DNA of 64,000 nt from CAVQRC01 sp963715045 (GTDB lineage: Bacteria; Planctomycetota; Planctomycetia; Pirellulales; Lacipirellulaceae), in NCBI GenBank assembly GCA_963715045.1, contig CAVQRC010000004.1, forward strand, positions 372,001-436,000, written 5' to 3'. This document shows, one piece after another, positions 8,122 through 18,343 of the stretch (its first letter is position 1; each line of letters begins with the position of its first letter). The position numbers and the translations under genes were made by a program. The notes under the pieces were generated by a model. That model worked only from the letters and a program-made list of their open reading frames with translations. It was not told where the DNA came from and did not search any database.

Positions 8122-10540
8122 AGCTTCGAGCCCCGCATGCGAAACACGAGCTGGACAGGTCGCCCGGCGATTTCCGAAACGTCTTTACCACGGTCAAGCC
8201 ACTCGACTTCCTTGTCGAAGTGGTCGCCGTTGATGTACACGCAATTCTCGACTTCAAAGCCTTCGATGGCGGACCCATCGGGGTTTTGCAGTCCCACCTG
8301 GGCAAAGCCGACCGCCGAGGTGTCGATGTTCAGCACGAGTTTGCGGCCCTCGAAGCGGAGGGGTCGGGTGGTGAACTGGCCACCCTGATAGGGGGCATCC
8401 GCCGAGACAAAGCCGTCCAGACGTTGCACCACGCGAAATACGCCCCGGCGTCCCGACTTTCTGCCAGGGCGAGTGATAGGACTCTTCGCCCAGGTAGTAC
8501 TGCCAGATTTCACCGCCGCGGCGTGCCATGCCGTGAGCGATGTACGCGCGGTGCGTGTTCAGCGGCCCGTGCCGACCGATGCCGATGTACTCCGGCCGCG
8601 GGATAGCGTTTCCAGTCGATCCCGTCGCGACTCGTTGCCAGTTGCGTTTCCAGCGGTCCTGAACCGCGGCCACGATCGGGAATGCCCAGCGTCTGTCGCG
8701 CTGCGGGACCGTCACCGTGATAGTGAAAATACACGACCGGAAATGCGAGATACGTGTCCGGGGCCCAGGGATACTTGATGCACTTGGGCACGTAGATGTC
8801 GGTCGCCAGCGGGTCGAGCGTTTCCTCGCTGGCGAAGACGGTCGGATACTCGACGCCGAATCCGGGGGGCGTCAGCGGGCCATTGTCGAGGTAGTAGGGG
8901 ATCTTGTCACTCAGTCGCCGCCGCCGGGCAATTTCGCGGTGCTTCGCCGGCGAGACGGGCGCGAAGGGCCATGGCCGGTCGATGTCGTCGGTTTCCGTCA
9001 TCACGAACGTTCGAGAGGTCTTTCCTCCGACGGTCTTGGCCGCATCGCAGCGGTGAAAGCCGACATACTTCTGCCGCTGGTCGTCGTAGTAGACGATCGA
9101 CTGCGAGGCACCTCGAAAGGGAAGGGCACTCGTTTCGCCACGACTAAAGCGATATCCGTCGGGAGATGAGTAGACATAAATACCGCGACCTCGATAGCCA
9201 CTGACGTATTTGATTCGCTCCTCTGCCGGAGCGTTCGGATCGACAAGGATCGTACCCAGCCCGACGGGATCGTCAATGACGACGTTGCGTTCGCCGCGGT
9301 ACTCCCGACCCAGATCAGGCTTCTCGAAGTGCACGCCGTCCGTCGACGTCCACACGGCGAGACTCTTCGCGGGGCCCTGTGCGTAGAGCCGGATCAGCCC
9401 GTCGTCGCCCGCATACACGATCAAGTGTCCTGCGACATTCTCCAGCACCATTTCCGCGAGGCGTGGTGGGTTGACGCGAAACTCGATCCCGCGCCGCGCG
9501 GCAATCAGGGCATCGTCAATGAACAGGTGTTTGCGGTGCCCCAGTGCGATTACCTGGTCGTTCGCGTCAGCTTCGCCAACGAACAGCAGCGGTGGGCCGA
9601 CGACCGGACCGGTATCCGACGGCGGATCTCGCCGCGAGTGACTCTCCGGCGGCGCGAACGCATCCCGATACACGCAGCCGGTCGAGAATCGCAGCTCATC
9701 CAGGCGGCCGGGAAGCGGATGCTCCCAATTGCCGTCACGGCCGACGACCAGGTAGTCGTCCTCGCCGGTCGCGAGCGCGGTTGGACGGCACTTCGGCGGC
9801 AGCAGTTGGAGTACACCGTTGACGTAGTGTCGCAGTTGTTGCTGCTGGGCGTCGTAAACAAATGCGTAATGCGACCACGTCGCTGCGGCCGCGATGGCTT
9901 CGGCCGCGGTAGGGATTTCGACCCGCAGGCCGGCCGGGCTGTTTTCGAACACGAACGCAGCTGCCACACGATCGAGCGAGAGTCGAGTGAATTCATCGTT
10001 GGTGCCACGCGGGCCGCGACCGATTTCGAACACGACTCCCGAGGAGTCGTCCGCCGCAGCGCTACGGTCCACGGCCGCGTACCAGAATTCGACCGTCCAG
10101 GCGAAGTCGCCCAGATTGAGTCTCGATTGAGTCGCGCTGGCGAACCCGACCTCTTTGCGAAGATGGTCAGCCCCCCGGGTCATCAAGGCACAGAAGGTCG
10201 CGTTGGGCCACGCGAGCGGTTCGCCACTGGCGGCTGCCGGCCCGGCGACGCCCTGGATGGATAGGTCGCGTTCGACACCCGTCCAGCGATTGTTGTCCGT
10301 GAATTCGAGTTCTTCCTGTCGCGACGGTTCGAGCGCATTGCCGAACTTGCCGGCCACAATCTGTCCGCCACGGCCGAGCACGAGCGGAAAGTCACCACTG
10401 GCGGCGTCACCGAGCACGCAGCTTGGATACAGACCGGCCTGTTCGTCAAACAGCCACAAAGCTACGGTCTCGGATCGCGCACGCGGACAAAGAACCAAGA
10501 GCATGAAAAAGGCAGCGAGAGTCCGAGTCATGAGCTTCAT
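8097..10540 (-). CDS. Exported LamG plus glycosidase-like beta-propeller protein; two apparent frameshifts
   Basis: About 810 residues after joining three frames. The ATG at 10540 gives a signal peptide (TLAAFFMLLVLCPRARS). Residues about 100-300 form a LamG/concanavalin-like domain (FAWTVEFWYAAVD, DDYLVVGRDG, LPGRLDELRFSTGCVYRDAF). The rest resembles a GH32/43-type five-bladed propeller (KSLAVWTSTDGVHFEKPDLG, KYVSGYRGRGIYVYSSPDG). Frame breaks near 8600 (restores KRYPRPEYIGIGRHGPLNT) and near 8457 (restores SPWQKSGRRGVFRVVQRL) are each repaired by removing one base. Probably acts on or binds polysaccharide outside the cytoplasm; the reaction is unknown. It converges with the truncated cupin gene. 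Confidence 0.75.
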
Positions 10541-10710
10541 GGAAAATCTGGCCAATCAATCCGGAATAGGAGGAAGCTGGTGCAGACATTTTCGGGCAGG
10601 ATACTGTCGGTTCCCGCGCGAAGTTTGCCACGCTCGTTGACGTCGCCAATAATGGCGGCCGATCCGCCGTTAGCGTTTTCGTATCTCCGGCCACGAGTGC
10701 AAACCACGAT

Positions 10711-12156
10711 ATGAGCATCCGTCGAATCACGCAACCAAGTCGCTGCCTGTTCAGCGGGCTTCTGATCGCAGGTTTAATCTCCCTCCTGGGCGGACCGCTG
10801 TGCACCGCTCAACCGCCCGCTGCGCCCCGGCGAAACGTGTTGTTGATCGTCACCGACGACATGAACGATCACCTTGGCTGCTATGGCCATACCAATGTCC
10901 AGTCACCCGCCATCGACCGTCTCGCAGCGCGCGGGATGCGGTTCGACCGCGCGTATTGCCAGGTTCCACTGTGCAATCCGTCGCGGGTGTCATTTCTCAG
11001 CGGTCTGCGCCCCGAGCATACGCATGTGTACACGCTCCGGCAGCCGACTCGCTCTCACCTCGGCGACTGGGTCATGCTGCCCGAACACTTCAAGAACGAA
11101 GGCTACTACACGGCGCAGGTCGGCAAGATCTTTCACACGGGTGATGGACATGAAGATCCGCGGTCGTGGGATTTCATGCTCCGCGAGTTCGGCAAGCGAC
11201 CTGCGGAGGACCAGATCTTGTTCGGCGGAGAGCCTCCAGGGCCGATCAAACACACGATCGACTGGTCGGCCCTCAAGACCCCCGATGCCGCGACTCCGGA
11301 TGGAATCGTCGCCCGCAAGGCAGCCGCCATGATGAAAGTGCTGGCCGGCGGGGGCACCCCGTTCTTCCTTGGCGTCGGCTTTCGCCGACCGCACGCACCG
11401 TTCTCGGCGCCGAAGCAGTACTTCGATCTCTATCCGCCCGAATCGATCTCGCTGCCACCGGAGCCGCCTCCGCAATACTTCGAACACATTCTCCCCGCAG
11501 CTCACAATTACGCGCCGGCGAAGACTCCCATGACCGAGTTGGAGCATCGCCAGTTGATCGCGGCCTACTACGCCTGCAACTCATTCGTTGATGCCCAGGT
11601 CGGCGTCTTGCTCACTGCGCTCGATGAACTCGAGTTATGGGACGACACGATCGTGGTATTCGTAAGCGATCACGGCTATCACCTGGGCGATCACGGCGGG
11701 CTCTGGCACAAGTGCTCGCTGTTCGAGGAATCGGCGAAGGTTCCCCTCATGGTGTGGTCGCCCGGGATGCGGGCAGCGGGCAAGGCCAGCCGTCAACTCG
11801 TGGAACTGATCGACTTGTATCCGACCCTCACGGCACTGGCCGGGATCTCCACGCCGGCGGGCCTGGACGGGAGGAACATGCAGCCGCTGCTCGACGCGCC
11901 GGCGGCGGACTACAAGGACGCGGCCTATTCGTCGATCGCACGGGGTCGAGACTTGTCGCAACGTGTCGACGAGATCGTCTACGTCGGTCAATCGGTGCGA
12001 ACCGCCCGCTGGCGGTACACCGAATGGGACGACGGGAAACGAGGCGTCGAGTTGTATGACCACGAGAACGACTCTCGGGAGTGGAACAACCTGGCCGACT
12101 CACCCGACCACGCCGAGACGATTGCCCGGCTCAGCAAGATCCTGCGTGATCCGTAG
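10711..12156 (+). CDS. Type I sulfatase, iduronate-2-sulfatase-like
   Basis: 481-residue exported sulfatase. After a signal peptide (LLIAGLISLLGGPLCTA) comes the metal-binding start RRNVLLIVTDDMNDHLGCYG with the double Asp, then the modification signature VPLCNPSRVSFLSG, in which Cys88 would become formylglycine. A later SDHGYHLGDHGGLWHKCSLFE block supplies further active-site Asp, His and Lys. The DDMNDHLGCYG and HGYHLGDHG patterns are those of the iduronate-2-sulfatase branch (S1_7-like). It would remove sulfate esters from polysaccharides in the periplasm and needs a formylglycine-generating enzyme encoded elsewhere. It is followed by a PhoD-type phosphatase on the same strand. Confidence 0.93.
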   Translation: MSIRRITQPSRCLFSGLLIAGLISLLGGPLCTAQPPAAPRRNVLLIVTDDMNDHLGCYGHTNVQSPAIDRLAARGMRFDRAYCQVPLCNPSRVSFLSGLRPEHTHVYTLRQPTRSHLGDWVMLPEHFKNEGYYTAQVGKIFHTGDGHEDPRSWDFMLREFGKRPAEDQILFGGEPPGPIKHTIDWSALKTPDAATPDGIVARKAAAMMKVLAGGGTPFFLGVGFRRPHAPFSAPKQYFDLYPPESISLPPEPPPQYFEHILPAAHNYAPAKTPMTELEHRQLIAAYYACNSFVDAQVGVLLTALDELELWDDTIVVFVSDHGYHLGDHGGLWHKCSLFEESAKVPLMVWSPGMRAAGKASRQLVELIDLYPTLTALAGISTPAGLDGRNMQPLLDAPAADYKDAAYSSIARGRDLSQRVDEIVYVGQSVRTARWRYTEWDDGKRGVELYDHENDSREWNNLADSPDHAETIARLSKILRDP

Positions 12157-12297
12157 CGGGGAAGTCGAAACAAGCGGACGATGACACTTGCGATGACGAT
12201 GGCCGGGTCCCGCCGGTTTTCTGGCCGTCGCGTCAGCCCCCGAAATTCAGCGGATAGCCCTCGTCCGTTTTGGCACCGAGACAAGGCCACATTGCCG

Positions 12298-14013
12298 ATG
12301 TCACGCAACTTCCTCCCTCACACAGCGTTCACTTATCTGGTCACGGTGCTGGTTACGTCTTCGCTGCTGGCTCAGTCGAAGTACGGCCAATACGCCCCGG
12401 ACGATGCCTACATCGACGATACGGGATTGGCCTACTACGGGAGCGAGAACCCGTGGAACCTGCGAATGTTCTCGCCTCGCGAGGCGATCCGCCGCTACGG
12501 TCGACGCAGCCAGCGACAACTGCTGGCGATTCTGGACGGTCGGCCAGGCGACGCAAAGGACGAGTGCGAGGATTGGATCGCCAACGATCGCGGCGATCTC
12601 GAATCCCGCTTCATGTTGGGCGTTGCGGAATGCCAGTTGGGGGAATTCGCGGCCGCGTTCGAGACGCTGCGGCTGGCGGTTGAGGACGGATTGCCGCCGG
12701 AGCGCCTTGTAGCCGGACCGCGAGAACTGCTGGCCGGGGTCTACGAGCTGGATGCCTATCGGGAATACCGGGCTACGCATCCGATCGAGCTGGTGCATGG
12801 TCCGCTGCTTGGTGCGGTGACGCACGATTCGGCGCGGTTCTGGGTGCGAACCGCGCGTCCGGCGGACGTCGGGATCCGTGTATTCGAGCCAGGCGGAGCC
12901 ATAGAGGGCACGACGGCAACGGCAGCCAGCCGCCCTGAATCGGACTTGACCGCTGTGATCGAAGTCGCCGGCCTCCGTCCGGCGACCCGTTACGAGTATG
13001 AAGTCACGATCGATGAGCGATTACAGCCGCTGCCGTTTCTCGAAGCCGGAAAGCGACCGTCATTCGAAACGGCCCCGCTGGCTGGAACGCGTGACACGTT
13101 CAGCTTCGCGTTCGGTGGAGGGGCGACCTACACGGCGGAACATGAACGTATGTGGGATACGATCGCGGCCCAGGTCCCCGACGCACTCTTTCTACTGGGC
13201 GACAATGTCTATATCGATTTGCCGCAACAACCGGGCGTGTTTCACCGCTACACGTATTATCGCCGGCAGTCCCGTCCCGAATTTCGCAGGCTGGTGAGCT
13301 CGACGCCGGTCTACGCGATCTGGGACGATCACGACGCGGCGACCGACGATGTCTGGCTGGGGCCGTTTGTCGACCGGCCGAGTTGGAAACCGGCGATGCT
13401 CTGGCTGTTCCGGCAGAACTGGAACAACCCCGGTTATGGCACCCGCGCCTGGCCTGGCTGCTGGTTCCAAACGACATGCGGAGCCTGCGATTTTTTCTTT
13501 CTCGATTGCCGCAACTACCGCACCAATCCGTTTGGCAAACAGCCGACAATGCTCGGGCCAATTCAGAAGGAGTGGCTCAAGAAAACTCTCCAAGCGTCCA
13601 CCGCCACGTTCAAAGTGATTGCCTCGTCGGTTCCCTGGGCCCCCGCTGCCAAGCCGGGTAGCAGGGACACGTGGGACGGTTTCGCAGCGGAGCGCGAGGA
13701 CATTTTCTCCTGGCTCAGCGAGCAGTCGATCGACGGAGTGTTGTTGATTTCGGCTGATCGACATCGCAGCGATGCGTGGCGGATCGAACGCCCCAACGCG
13801 TATCCGCTGTACGACTTCAGCAGTTCCCGGCTGACGAATCGCCACACGCATGAGGCCGTACCGGGGAGTCTGTTCAGCTACAACGCCAGATGTTCGTTCG
13901 GTCTGGTCACACTCGACATGCGGGCGACCGATTCGACCGCGACTTATCGCGTGATCAACATCGATGGCGAAGAAATACACCGACTCGTTGTCAGACGCAG
14001 TGAGTTGGAGTAG
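12298..14013 (+). CDS. PhoD-like metallophosphatase
   Basis: About 571 residues when started at the ATG at 12298, which gives a clean signal peptide (TAFTYLVTVLVTSSLLAQS); an upstream in-frame ATG at 12181 would add 39 uncharacteristic residues. The N-terminal part (about 70-150) is helical and TPR-like, then an Fn3-like N domain (HGPLLGAVTHDSARFWVRTA) leads into the PhoD catalytic core: LFLLGDNVYIDLP, AIWDDHDAATDD and LISADRHRSDAWR provide the metal-binding Asp, Asn and His residues. These enzymes hydrolyse phosphate mono- or diesters. It begins 142 bp after the sulfatase and may be co-transcribed with it. Confidence 0.88.
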   Translation: MSRNFLPHTAFTYLVTVLVTSSLLAQSKYGQYAPDDAYIDDTGLAYYGSENPWNLRMFSPREAIRRYGRRSQRQLLAILDGRPGDAKDECEDWIANDRGDLESRFMLGVAECQLGEFAAAFETLRLAVEDGLPPERLVAGPRELLAGVYELDAYREYRATHPIELVHGPLLGAVTHDSARFWVRTARPADVGIRVFEPGGAIEGTTATAASRPESDLTAVIEVAGLRPATRYEYEVTIDERLQPLPFLEAGKRPSFETAPLAGTRDTFSFAFGGGATYTAEHERMWDTIAAQVPDALFLLGDNVYIDLPQQPGVFHRYTYYRRQSRPEFRRLVSSTPVYAIWDDHDAATDDVWLGPFVDRPSWKPAMLWLFRQNWNNPGYGTRAWPGCWFQTTCGACDFFFLDCRNYRTNPFGKQPTMLGPIQKEWLKKTLQASTATFKVIASSVPWAPAAKPGSRDTWDGFAAEREDIFSWLSEQSIDGVLLISADRHRSDAWRIERPNAYPLYDFSSSRLTNRHTHEAVPGSLFSYNARCSFGLVTLDMRATDSTATYRVINIDGEEIHRLVVRRSELE

Positions 14014-14026
14014 GGCTGGACGGATT

Positions 14027-15355
14027 TCACAGCAGCACCTTGGGTACGCCCCAGTGTCCACCGTCGCGGTAGACACGACCCTGAAGGGCTCTTGCCTGGG
14101 CGTCGGCGTCGATGATCTGCTCGTTCTGGGGGTCGAAGGAGATCGTCTTCTGGAGCCGGGTGGAGATGTTGGCCAGGTGCAGCGCGGTCGCCGTACGATG
14201 GCCGACTTCAACCGGTGCGTTGAGCTTGCTTCCGCCCCGGATGGCGTCAATCCAGTTCGCAAAGTTGGTCACGACCTCGGCTTTCGGACTTTGGGCCAGT
14301 TGCTTGTCGAGCACCTTGTTCCTCTCGCCTCGGAGCAGCATCTTCCCTCGCTTGCTCAAGAACATCTGACCGGTGGTGCCGACGAATTCCGCGCCGGCGT
14401 CGACGTTGTACGGGTAGGTCGTCGACCACAGTCGCTGTTCGAAGATCAGCATCCGCCGTTTGCCCACGCCCTCAGGGTTCTCCCCGTCGCCCGTGAACTC
14501 GAACACCGCCTGCTGGGTGTCAGGAAACTGTTGATCGTCATCGAAGAAATACTTGCCACCCAGCGCCGAGATTCGCGTCGGATGCGTTTCGACACCAAGT
14601 CCCCACAGGGCGTAGTCCATTTCGTGCACGCCATCGTTTCCGATCCCGCCGCAGCCGAAGTTGTGCCACCAATGCCAGTCATAGTGAAAACGATTGTCCT
14701 GATACGGCAGCCACTCTGCCGGTCCCACCCAAGTGTCGTAGTCGACGGTCGCCGGCGGGTCCGTGGGCTTGCCATGGCCGATGTTCTTGCGTCGTTGCCA
14801 ATTCCAACATTTGGCAATCAACACGTCGCCGATGACACCGCCGCGGAGCATTTCGATCGCTTCTTGAAAGCCGGGATTGGATCGCGACTGCGTGCCGTGC
14901 TGCACGAGTTTGTTGTGCTTCTTCGCCGCCGCGACAAGCAACTTACCTTCCTGAATGTTGTGGGACAGGGGTTTCTCAACATAGACGTGTTTGCCGGCTT
15001 CGAGCGCGAGCAGGGCCGCCGGAGTATGCCAATGATCGGGCGTCGCGATCGAGACGGCGTCGATCGAAGGGTCGTCGAGGATTCGCCGAAAATCGGCGAC
15101 GCCCTTCGCCGTGCCACCGGTTTGCTCGATCCGATCGGCCAGCCGTGTCTGATCGACGTCGCAAATCGTCACCAGTTGCGCCGTGTCCAGTTCGAGGAGC
15201 GAACTGACGTGGCTCTTGCCCTGATTGCCTCCGCCAATCACGCCCACCCGGACGCGATCTGCGGTCCCTTCTCCGCGAGCGGTGGTCTTGACTCCCAGCA
15301 TGCCCGACGCGACACCCATGGCCGCGTGCCCTAATAGCCGTCTACGCGATAGCAC
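14027..15355 (-). CDS. Gfo/Idh/MocA family oxidoreductase with Tat-like signal (copy 2)
   Basis: 442 residues from a GTG at 15355 preceded by GGAGAAT. The N-terminus has a twin-arginine signal (SRRRLLGHAAMGVASGMLG). The nucleotide-binding site is VGVIGGGNQGKSH, and the core VSIATPDHWHTPAALLALEA plus KHVYVEKPLSHN is typical. A NRFHYDWHWWHNFGCGGIGN block parallels copy 1, so the two are probably paralogues. Expected to oxidise or epimerise a sugar derivative outside the cytosol or in transit; the substrate is unknown. It converges with the PhoD gene (13 bp apart). Confidence 0.93.
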   Translation of the reverse strand: MLSRRRLLGHAAMGVASGMLGVKTTARGEGTADRVRVGVIGGGNQGKSHVSSLLELDTAQLVTICDVDQTRLADRIEQTGGTAKGVADFRRILDDPSIDAVSIATPDHWHTPAALLALEAGKHVYVEKPLSHNIQEGKLLVAAAKKHNKLVQHGTQSRSNPGFQEAIEMLRGGVIGDVLIAKCWNWQRRKNIGHGKPTDPPATVDYDTWVGPAEWLPYQDNRFHYDWHWWHNFGCGGIGNDGVHEMDYALWGLGVETHPTRISALGGKYFFDDDQQFPDTQQAVFEFTGDGENPEGVGKRRMLIFEQRLWSTTYPYNVDAGAEFVGTTGQMFLSKRGKMLLRGERNKVLDKQLAQSPKAEVVTNFANWIDAIRGGSKLNAPVEVGHRTATALHLANISTRLQKTISFDPQNEQIIDADAQARALQGRVYRDGGHWGVPKVLL

Positions 15356-15440
15356 GGTGATTCTCCGTTGATTGGACCGTTGAAGGGAGCTTTCTCAGCG
15401 GTCCTCAGTGTAGGGGGAGTTTTGCCGGGGGTGCAACTTG

Positions 15441-15560
15441 AGACAAGGAGACGAGGAGACAAGGAGGCAGGGAGACAGGGAGACAGGGAGACAAGGAGAC
15501 AAGGAGACAAGGAGACAAGGAGACTGGGAGACTGGGAGACTGGGAGACTGGGAGACACAG
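15441..15560. repeat. 8-bp tandem repeat array (AGACAAGG type)
   Basis: Fourteen consecutive units of an 8-bp sequence occupy 15441-15552: first AGACAAGG and close variants (AGACGAGG, AGGCAGGG, AGACAGGG), then four AGACTGGG units, and a final degenerate AGACACAG. It lies between the divergent oxidoreductase and sulfatase genes. Because 8 is not a multiple of 3, the short open frames across it are not genes. Confidence 0.95.
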
Positions 15561-15640
15561 CGATGGGGGCGGGCTGTGTTGGCGTGCGATATACTACGAA
15601 GCCATGTTGACCGACGCTGAGTACGTGGCTTGGGAGCTCC

Positions 15641-17632
15641 ATGAGTTATTCAACACTGAGTCGAAATGCATCGTTGCTGCTGGCGGTTTTTGCGGTCGTT
15701 TGCGGACGTGCGGCGTGGGGGGAAGCACGGCCGAATATCGTGATTCTGGTGGCTGATGACGTCGGCTGGGCAGACGTGGGCTACCACAACTGGGAAATGC
15801 GTACACCGCAGATCGACGCACTCGTCGAGACCGGAGTTGAACTGGATGCCCACTATGCGATGCCGGCCTGCACACCGACGCGGGTGGCCCTGTTGACGGG
15901 CAGGTATCCGAGCCGGTGGGGGAACCACTGTACGCAGGCCGCGAATGTGCGGGCACTACAGCCGGGTACTCCGACGCTGGCGACCATGCTTCAAAACTCA
16001 GGCTACCGCACGGCGTTGATTGGCAAGTGGCACCTTGGCTCGAAGCGAGAATGGGGGCCCAACGGCTACGGATTCGGTTACTCGTTCGGATCACTGGCGG
16101 GCGCCGTCGGTCCCTTTCACCACCGCTATCGTTTTACGCGTCCGGAGTATGAACGTACGTTTCACCGCAACCAGGAATTCATCGAGGAAGACGGGCACAT
16201 CACTGACCTGGCAACCCGCGAGGCCGTGCAGTGGATTGAAAAGCAAACCGTCGAGCGACCGTTTTTTCTGTATGTGCCATTTCATGCCGCCCACATACCA
16301 CTTGCGGAAGAGGAACGCTGGCTGGCCAGCAACTCCCACATCCGCTCCGATGACCGCCGCCTGTTCGCCGCCGCAGTGACGCATTTGGACCATGCGATCG
16401 GCGAAATCGTCGCTGCGCTCGATCGCCACGGCCACCGTGACAACACCTTGATTCTGTTCTTCTCCGACAACGGAGCCGCCGCCGCGCACCCGGGAGGAAA
16501 ATACGCTCCACCCGACCCCGCACTCCAGAACCATAGCTCCAACCAGCCGCTGCGAGGGCACAAGGCCCAGACCTACGAGGGTGGGATCCGAGTCCCGGCC
16601 TGTGTCAGTTGGCCCGCAAGATTCGCACCGCGAAAATTGAAGATGCCACTGCATGTTGTTGACTGGCTTCCAACCATCGCATCCCTGACGCAGTCCGAAA
16701 TTCCTCCCGAGTTACGTTCGGGCGATGGCCGCGACTTACTTCCCTGGATCGCAGGCGAGAAACAGGACTTCCAGCCACGCACCATGTACTGGGTCAAGGG
16801 TGAGCGACGCGACTGGGTCGCGGTCCGCCACGGCGACTGGAAAATTGTCGGCGGCCGGGATCGCCGCTGGGAACTCTTTAACGTCGCGGAGGATCCGAGC
16901 GAAGCGCGTGATCTGGCGGCCGAGCGCCCGGACAAACTGGCTGAAATGCTGCGGCGACATGAATGGGAGTGGGCGCACGACGGGGGAGCCGAGTCGCTGT
17001 TCGACGGCGTTTCGCTGGACGGCTGGATGACGTACGACGGCCAGCCAGCTCCGCCAGGGTGGGAAGTGAAAGACGGCGAAATTCACCTCCGCGAGACCAC
17101 ACCGCGAGCCGGCCTCCTGCTTTCCAGGCGACCGGTTGGCGATTTCGACCTGTCCTTCGAGTGGCGCATTGCCAGCCGCGGCAACAGTGGCATCAAGTAT
17201 CGCGTCCGCCAATACGGCGATAGCTGGCGGGGTCTGGAGTATCAGATGATCGATGACGAGGGCTATCCCTACGCCTTGCCGCCGGAAGGAAGTTCGGGAG
17301 CACTGTACGCACTTTATCCGCCAAACGATCTCAAGTGGCTGCGTCCCTGCGGGGAATATAACTCGGCCCGAATTCGGGTCTCGCAAAACCGGATCGAACA
17401 CTGGCTCAATGGGAAAAAAATTGTGTCGGCCACGGTTGGTGATCCGGAGTGGTACGATCGTGTCGTGAAAAGCAAGTTCGCCCGGAACGAGAACTTCAGT
17501 GAAAATCCGATCGGCCGGATCATGCTCACCGAGCACGGCAGTGAAGCTTGGTTCCGCAACTTCAAATTCAAAGCGCTGCCCGCGAACAAGGAGTCGCAGC
17601 AACGCTATCTGCGGAAAGCCGCAGGATACTAG
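15641..17632 (+). CDS. Arylsulfatase fused to a C-terminal DUF1080 domain
   Basis: 663 residues. A signal peptide (SLLLAVFAVVCGRAAWG) precedes the sulfatase core, which starts at RPNIVILVADDVGWADVGYH. The formylglycine signature is ACTPTRVALLTG with Cys77 (Thr in place of the more usual Ser). Then GKWHLGS and FFSDNGAAAAHPGG give further active-site residues; the pattern is arylsulfatase B/N-acetylgalactosamine-4-sulfatase-like. From about residue 455 (ESLFDGVSLDGWMTYDGQPA) to the end is a DUF1080 (3-keto-disaccharide hydrolase) domain with RGNSGIKYRVR and LEYQMIDDEGYP. A single chain could thus desulfate and then process or bind a sugar. A hairpin follows the stop at 17649-17676. Confidence 0.93.
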   Translation: MSYSTLSRNASLLLAVFAVVCGRAAWGEARPNIVILVADDVGWADVGYHNWEMRTPQIDALVETGVELDAHYAMPACTPTRVALLTGRYPSRWGNHCTQAANVRALQPGTPTLATMLQNSGYRTALIGKWHLGSKREWGPNGYGFGYSFGSLAGAVGPFHHRYRFTRPEYERTFHRNQEFIEEDGHITDLATREAVQWIEKQTVERPFFLYVPFHAAHIPLAEEERWLASNSHIRSDDRRLFAAAVTHLDHAIGEIVAALDRHGHRDNTLILFFSDNGAAAAHPGGKYAPPDPALQNHSSNQPLRGHKAQTYEGGIRVPACVSWPARFAPRKLKMPLHVVDWLPTIASLTQSEIPPELRSGDGRDLLPWIAGEKQDFQPRTMYWVKGERRDWVAVRHGDWKIVGGRDRRWELFNVAEDPSEARDLAAERPDKLAEMLRRHEWEWAHDGGAESLFDGVSLDGWMTYDGQPAPPGWEVKDGEIHLRETTPRAGLLLSRRPVGDFDLSFEWRIASRGNSGIKYRVRQYGDSWRGLEYQMIDDEGYPYALPPEGSSGALYALYPPNDLKWLRPCGEYNSARIRVSQNRIEHWLNGKKIVSATVGDPEWYDRVVKSKFARNENFSENPIGRIMLTEHGSEAWFRNFKFKALPANKESQQRYLRKAAGY

Positions 17633-18117
17633 AACATGTTTTTAGAGCCCGTTTCCAGGCCTCCCGCGGCCGGGAAACAAGACAGCAAGAACACCTTTGC
17701 AACGGCTTTTAATGCCAGCACAGAGCGGCCCCCACGGAAGCCTGCCAGCCCGTGGTGAAACCTCCCGCAGAATTCTTTCTCGCGGCTGATGTTTGCTGTC
17801 CAGCTGCACTCTTTTACGCTCTTTCCCTCGAGCAGGGAGGAATCTGAAGCTAACTTGGCGTGACATCCTTACCGTGTTTTCCGCCTTAGTATCTGATCCC
17901 AAAACCTCAATAAACGTATTCCACGGCCAGGGAATGCGGTTGCCGAAACCATTTTTGGGATCGGCTTTTATGGGATTCCTGCTGTCCGGTTTCATGGCCC
18001 GATCACGATTGGTACTGCGGAAGCGACAAGTTTTCGAGCCGGCGACTCGCGAGTTATTTCACTTCTGCGCCCCCAACAGCGAGTCGCCGGCCCTTTGGAT
18101 CAGGAGAAAAGGAAAAG
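17633..18117. other. Intergenic region with hairpin and repeat copy B
   Basis: No convincing gene; the open frame at 17793-18128 crosses the repeat and has no ribosome-binding site. Just after the sulfatase stop is an inverted repeat (17649-17676, GTTTCC...GGAAAC with an inner GGCC/GGCC) without a T-tract, perhaps a weak terminator. Repeat copy B occupies about 17885-17972. The ribosome-binding site of the next small gene lies at the right end. Confidence 0.5.
17885..17972 (+). repeat. Inverted-end intergenic repeat, copy B
   Basis: Left end CTTAGTATCTGATCCCAAAA, core CACGGCCAGGGAATGCGGTT, right end TTTTTGGGATCGGCTTTTA. Same orientation as copies A and D. Confidence 0.85.
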
Positions 18118-18327
18118 ATGAACGGTGACTCTCATCAGCCCCGAACGGAAGTGAAGGATGCAATCCACATCGCCCGAGAAGGTGAGCAGATACCGCCGGC
18201 ACGCCGGGGGAGGTTGCGGCCCAGCTATGAGCCCACGACCGAAGAAATCGCCGCCGCTTGCGCTTCGATCCGCGGCGCGTGGACCGAGCAGGAGCGAATT
18301 CGCCGAGGCCGCCTGATCGACTCGTAA
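18118..18327 (+). CDS. Small conserved-looking hypothetical protein
   Basis: 69-residue protein, not recognised. The case for a real gene is an excellent AGGAGAAAAGG ribosome-binding site just before the ATG and a protein-like composition: a charged N-terminal half and a helix-rich C-terminal half (PTTEEIAAACASIRGAWTEQ followed by ERIRRGRL). No membrane segment or metal motif is present. It converges with the PTS enzyme I gene 16 bp downstream. It is too long and too different to be an HPr. Confidence 0.6.
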   Translation: MNGDSHQPRTEVKDAIHIAREGEQIPPARRGRLRPSYEPTTEEIAAACASIRGAWTEQERIRRGRLIDS

Positions 18328-18343
18328 TTGTCTTCGCCAGGCA

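Noticed and set aside
15441..15560. Possible CRISPR array
   Set aside because: The repeats are contiguous 8-mers with no spacers and no cas genes are near.
15438..15620. Open frames over the 8-bp tandem array
   Set aside because: An 8-bp period gives repeat peptides in every frame; no gene evidence.
17793..18128. 111-residue open frame on the plus strand
   Set aside because: Crosses repeat copy B and overlaps the better-supported small gene at 18118.
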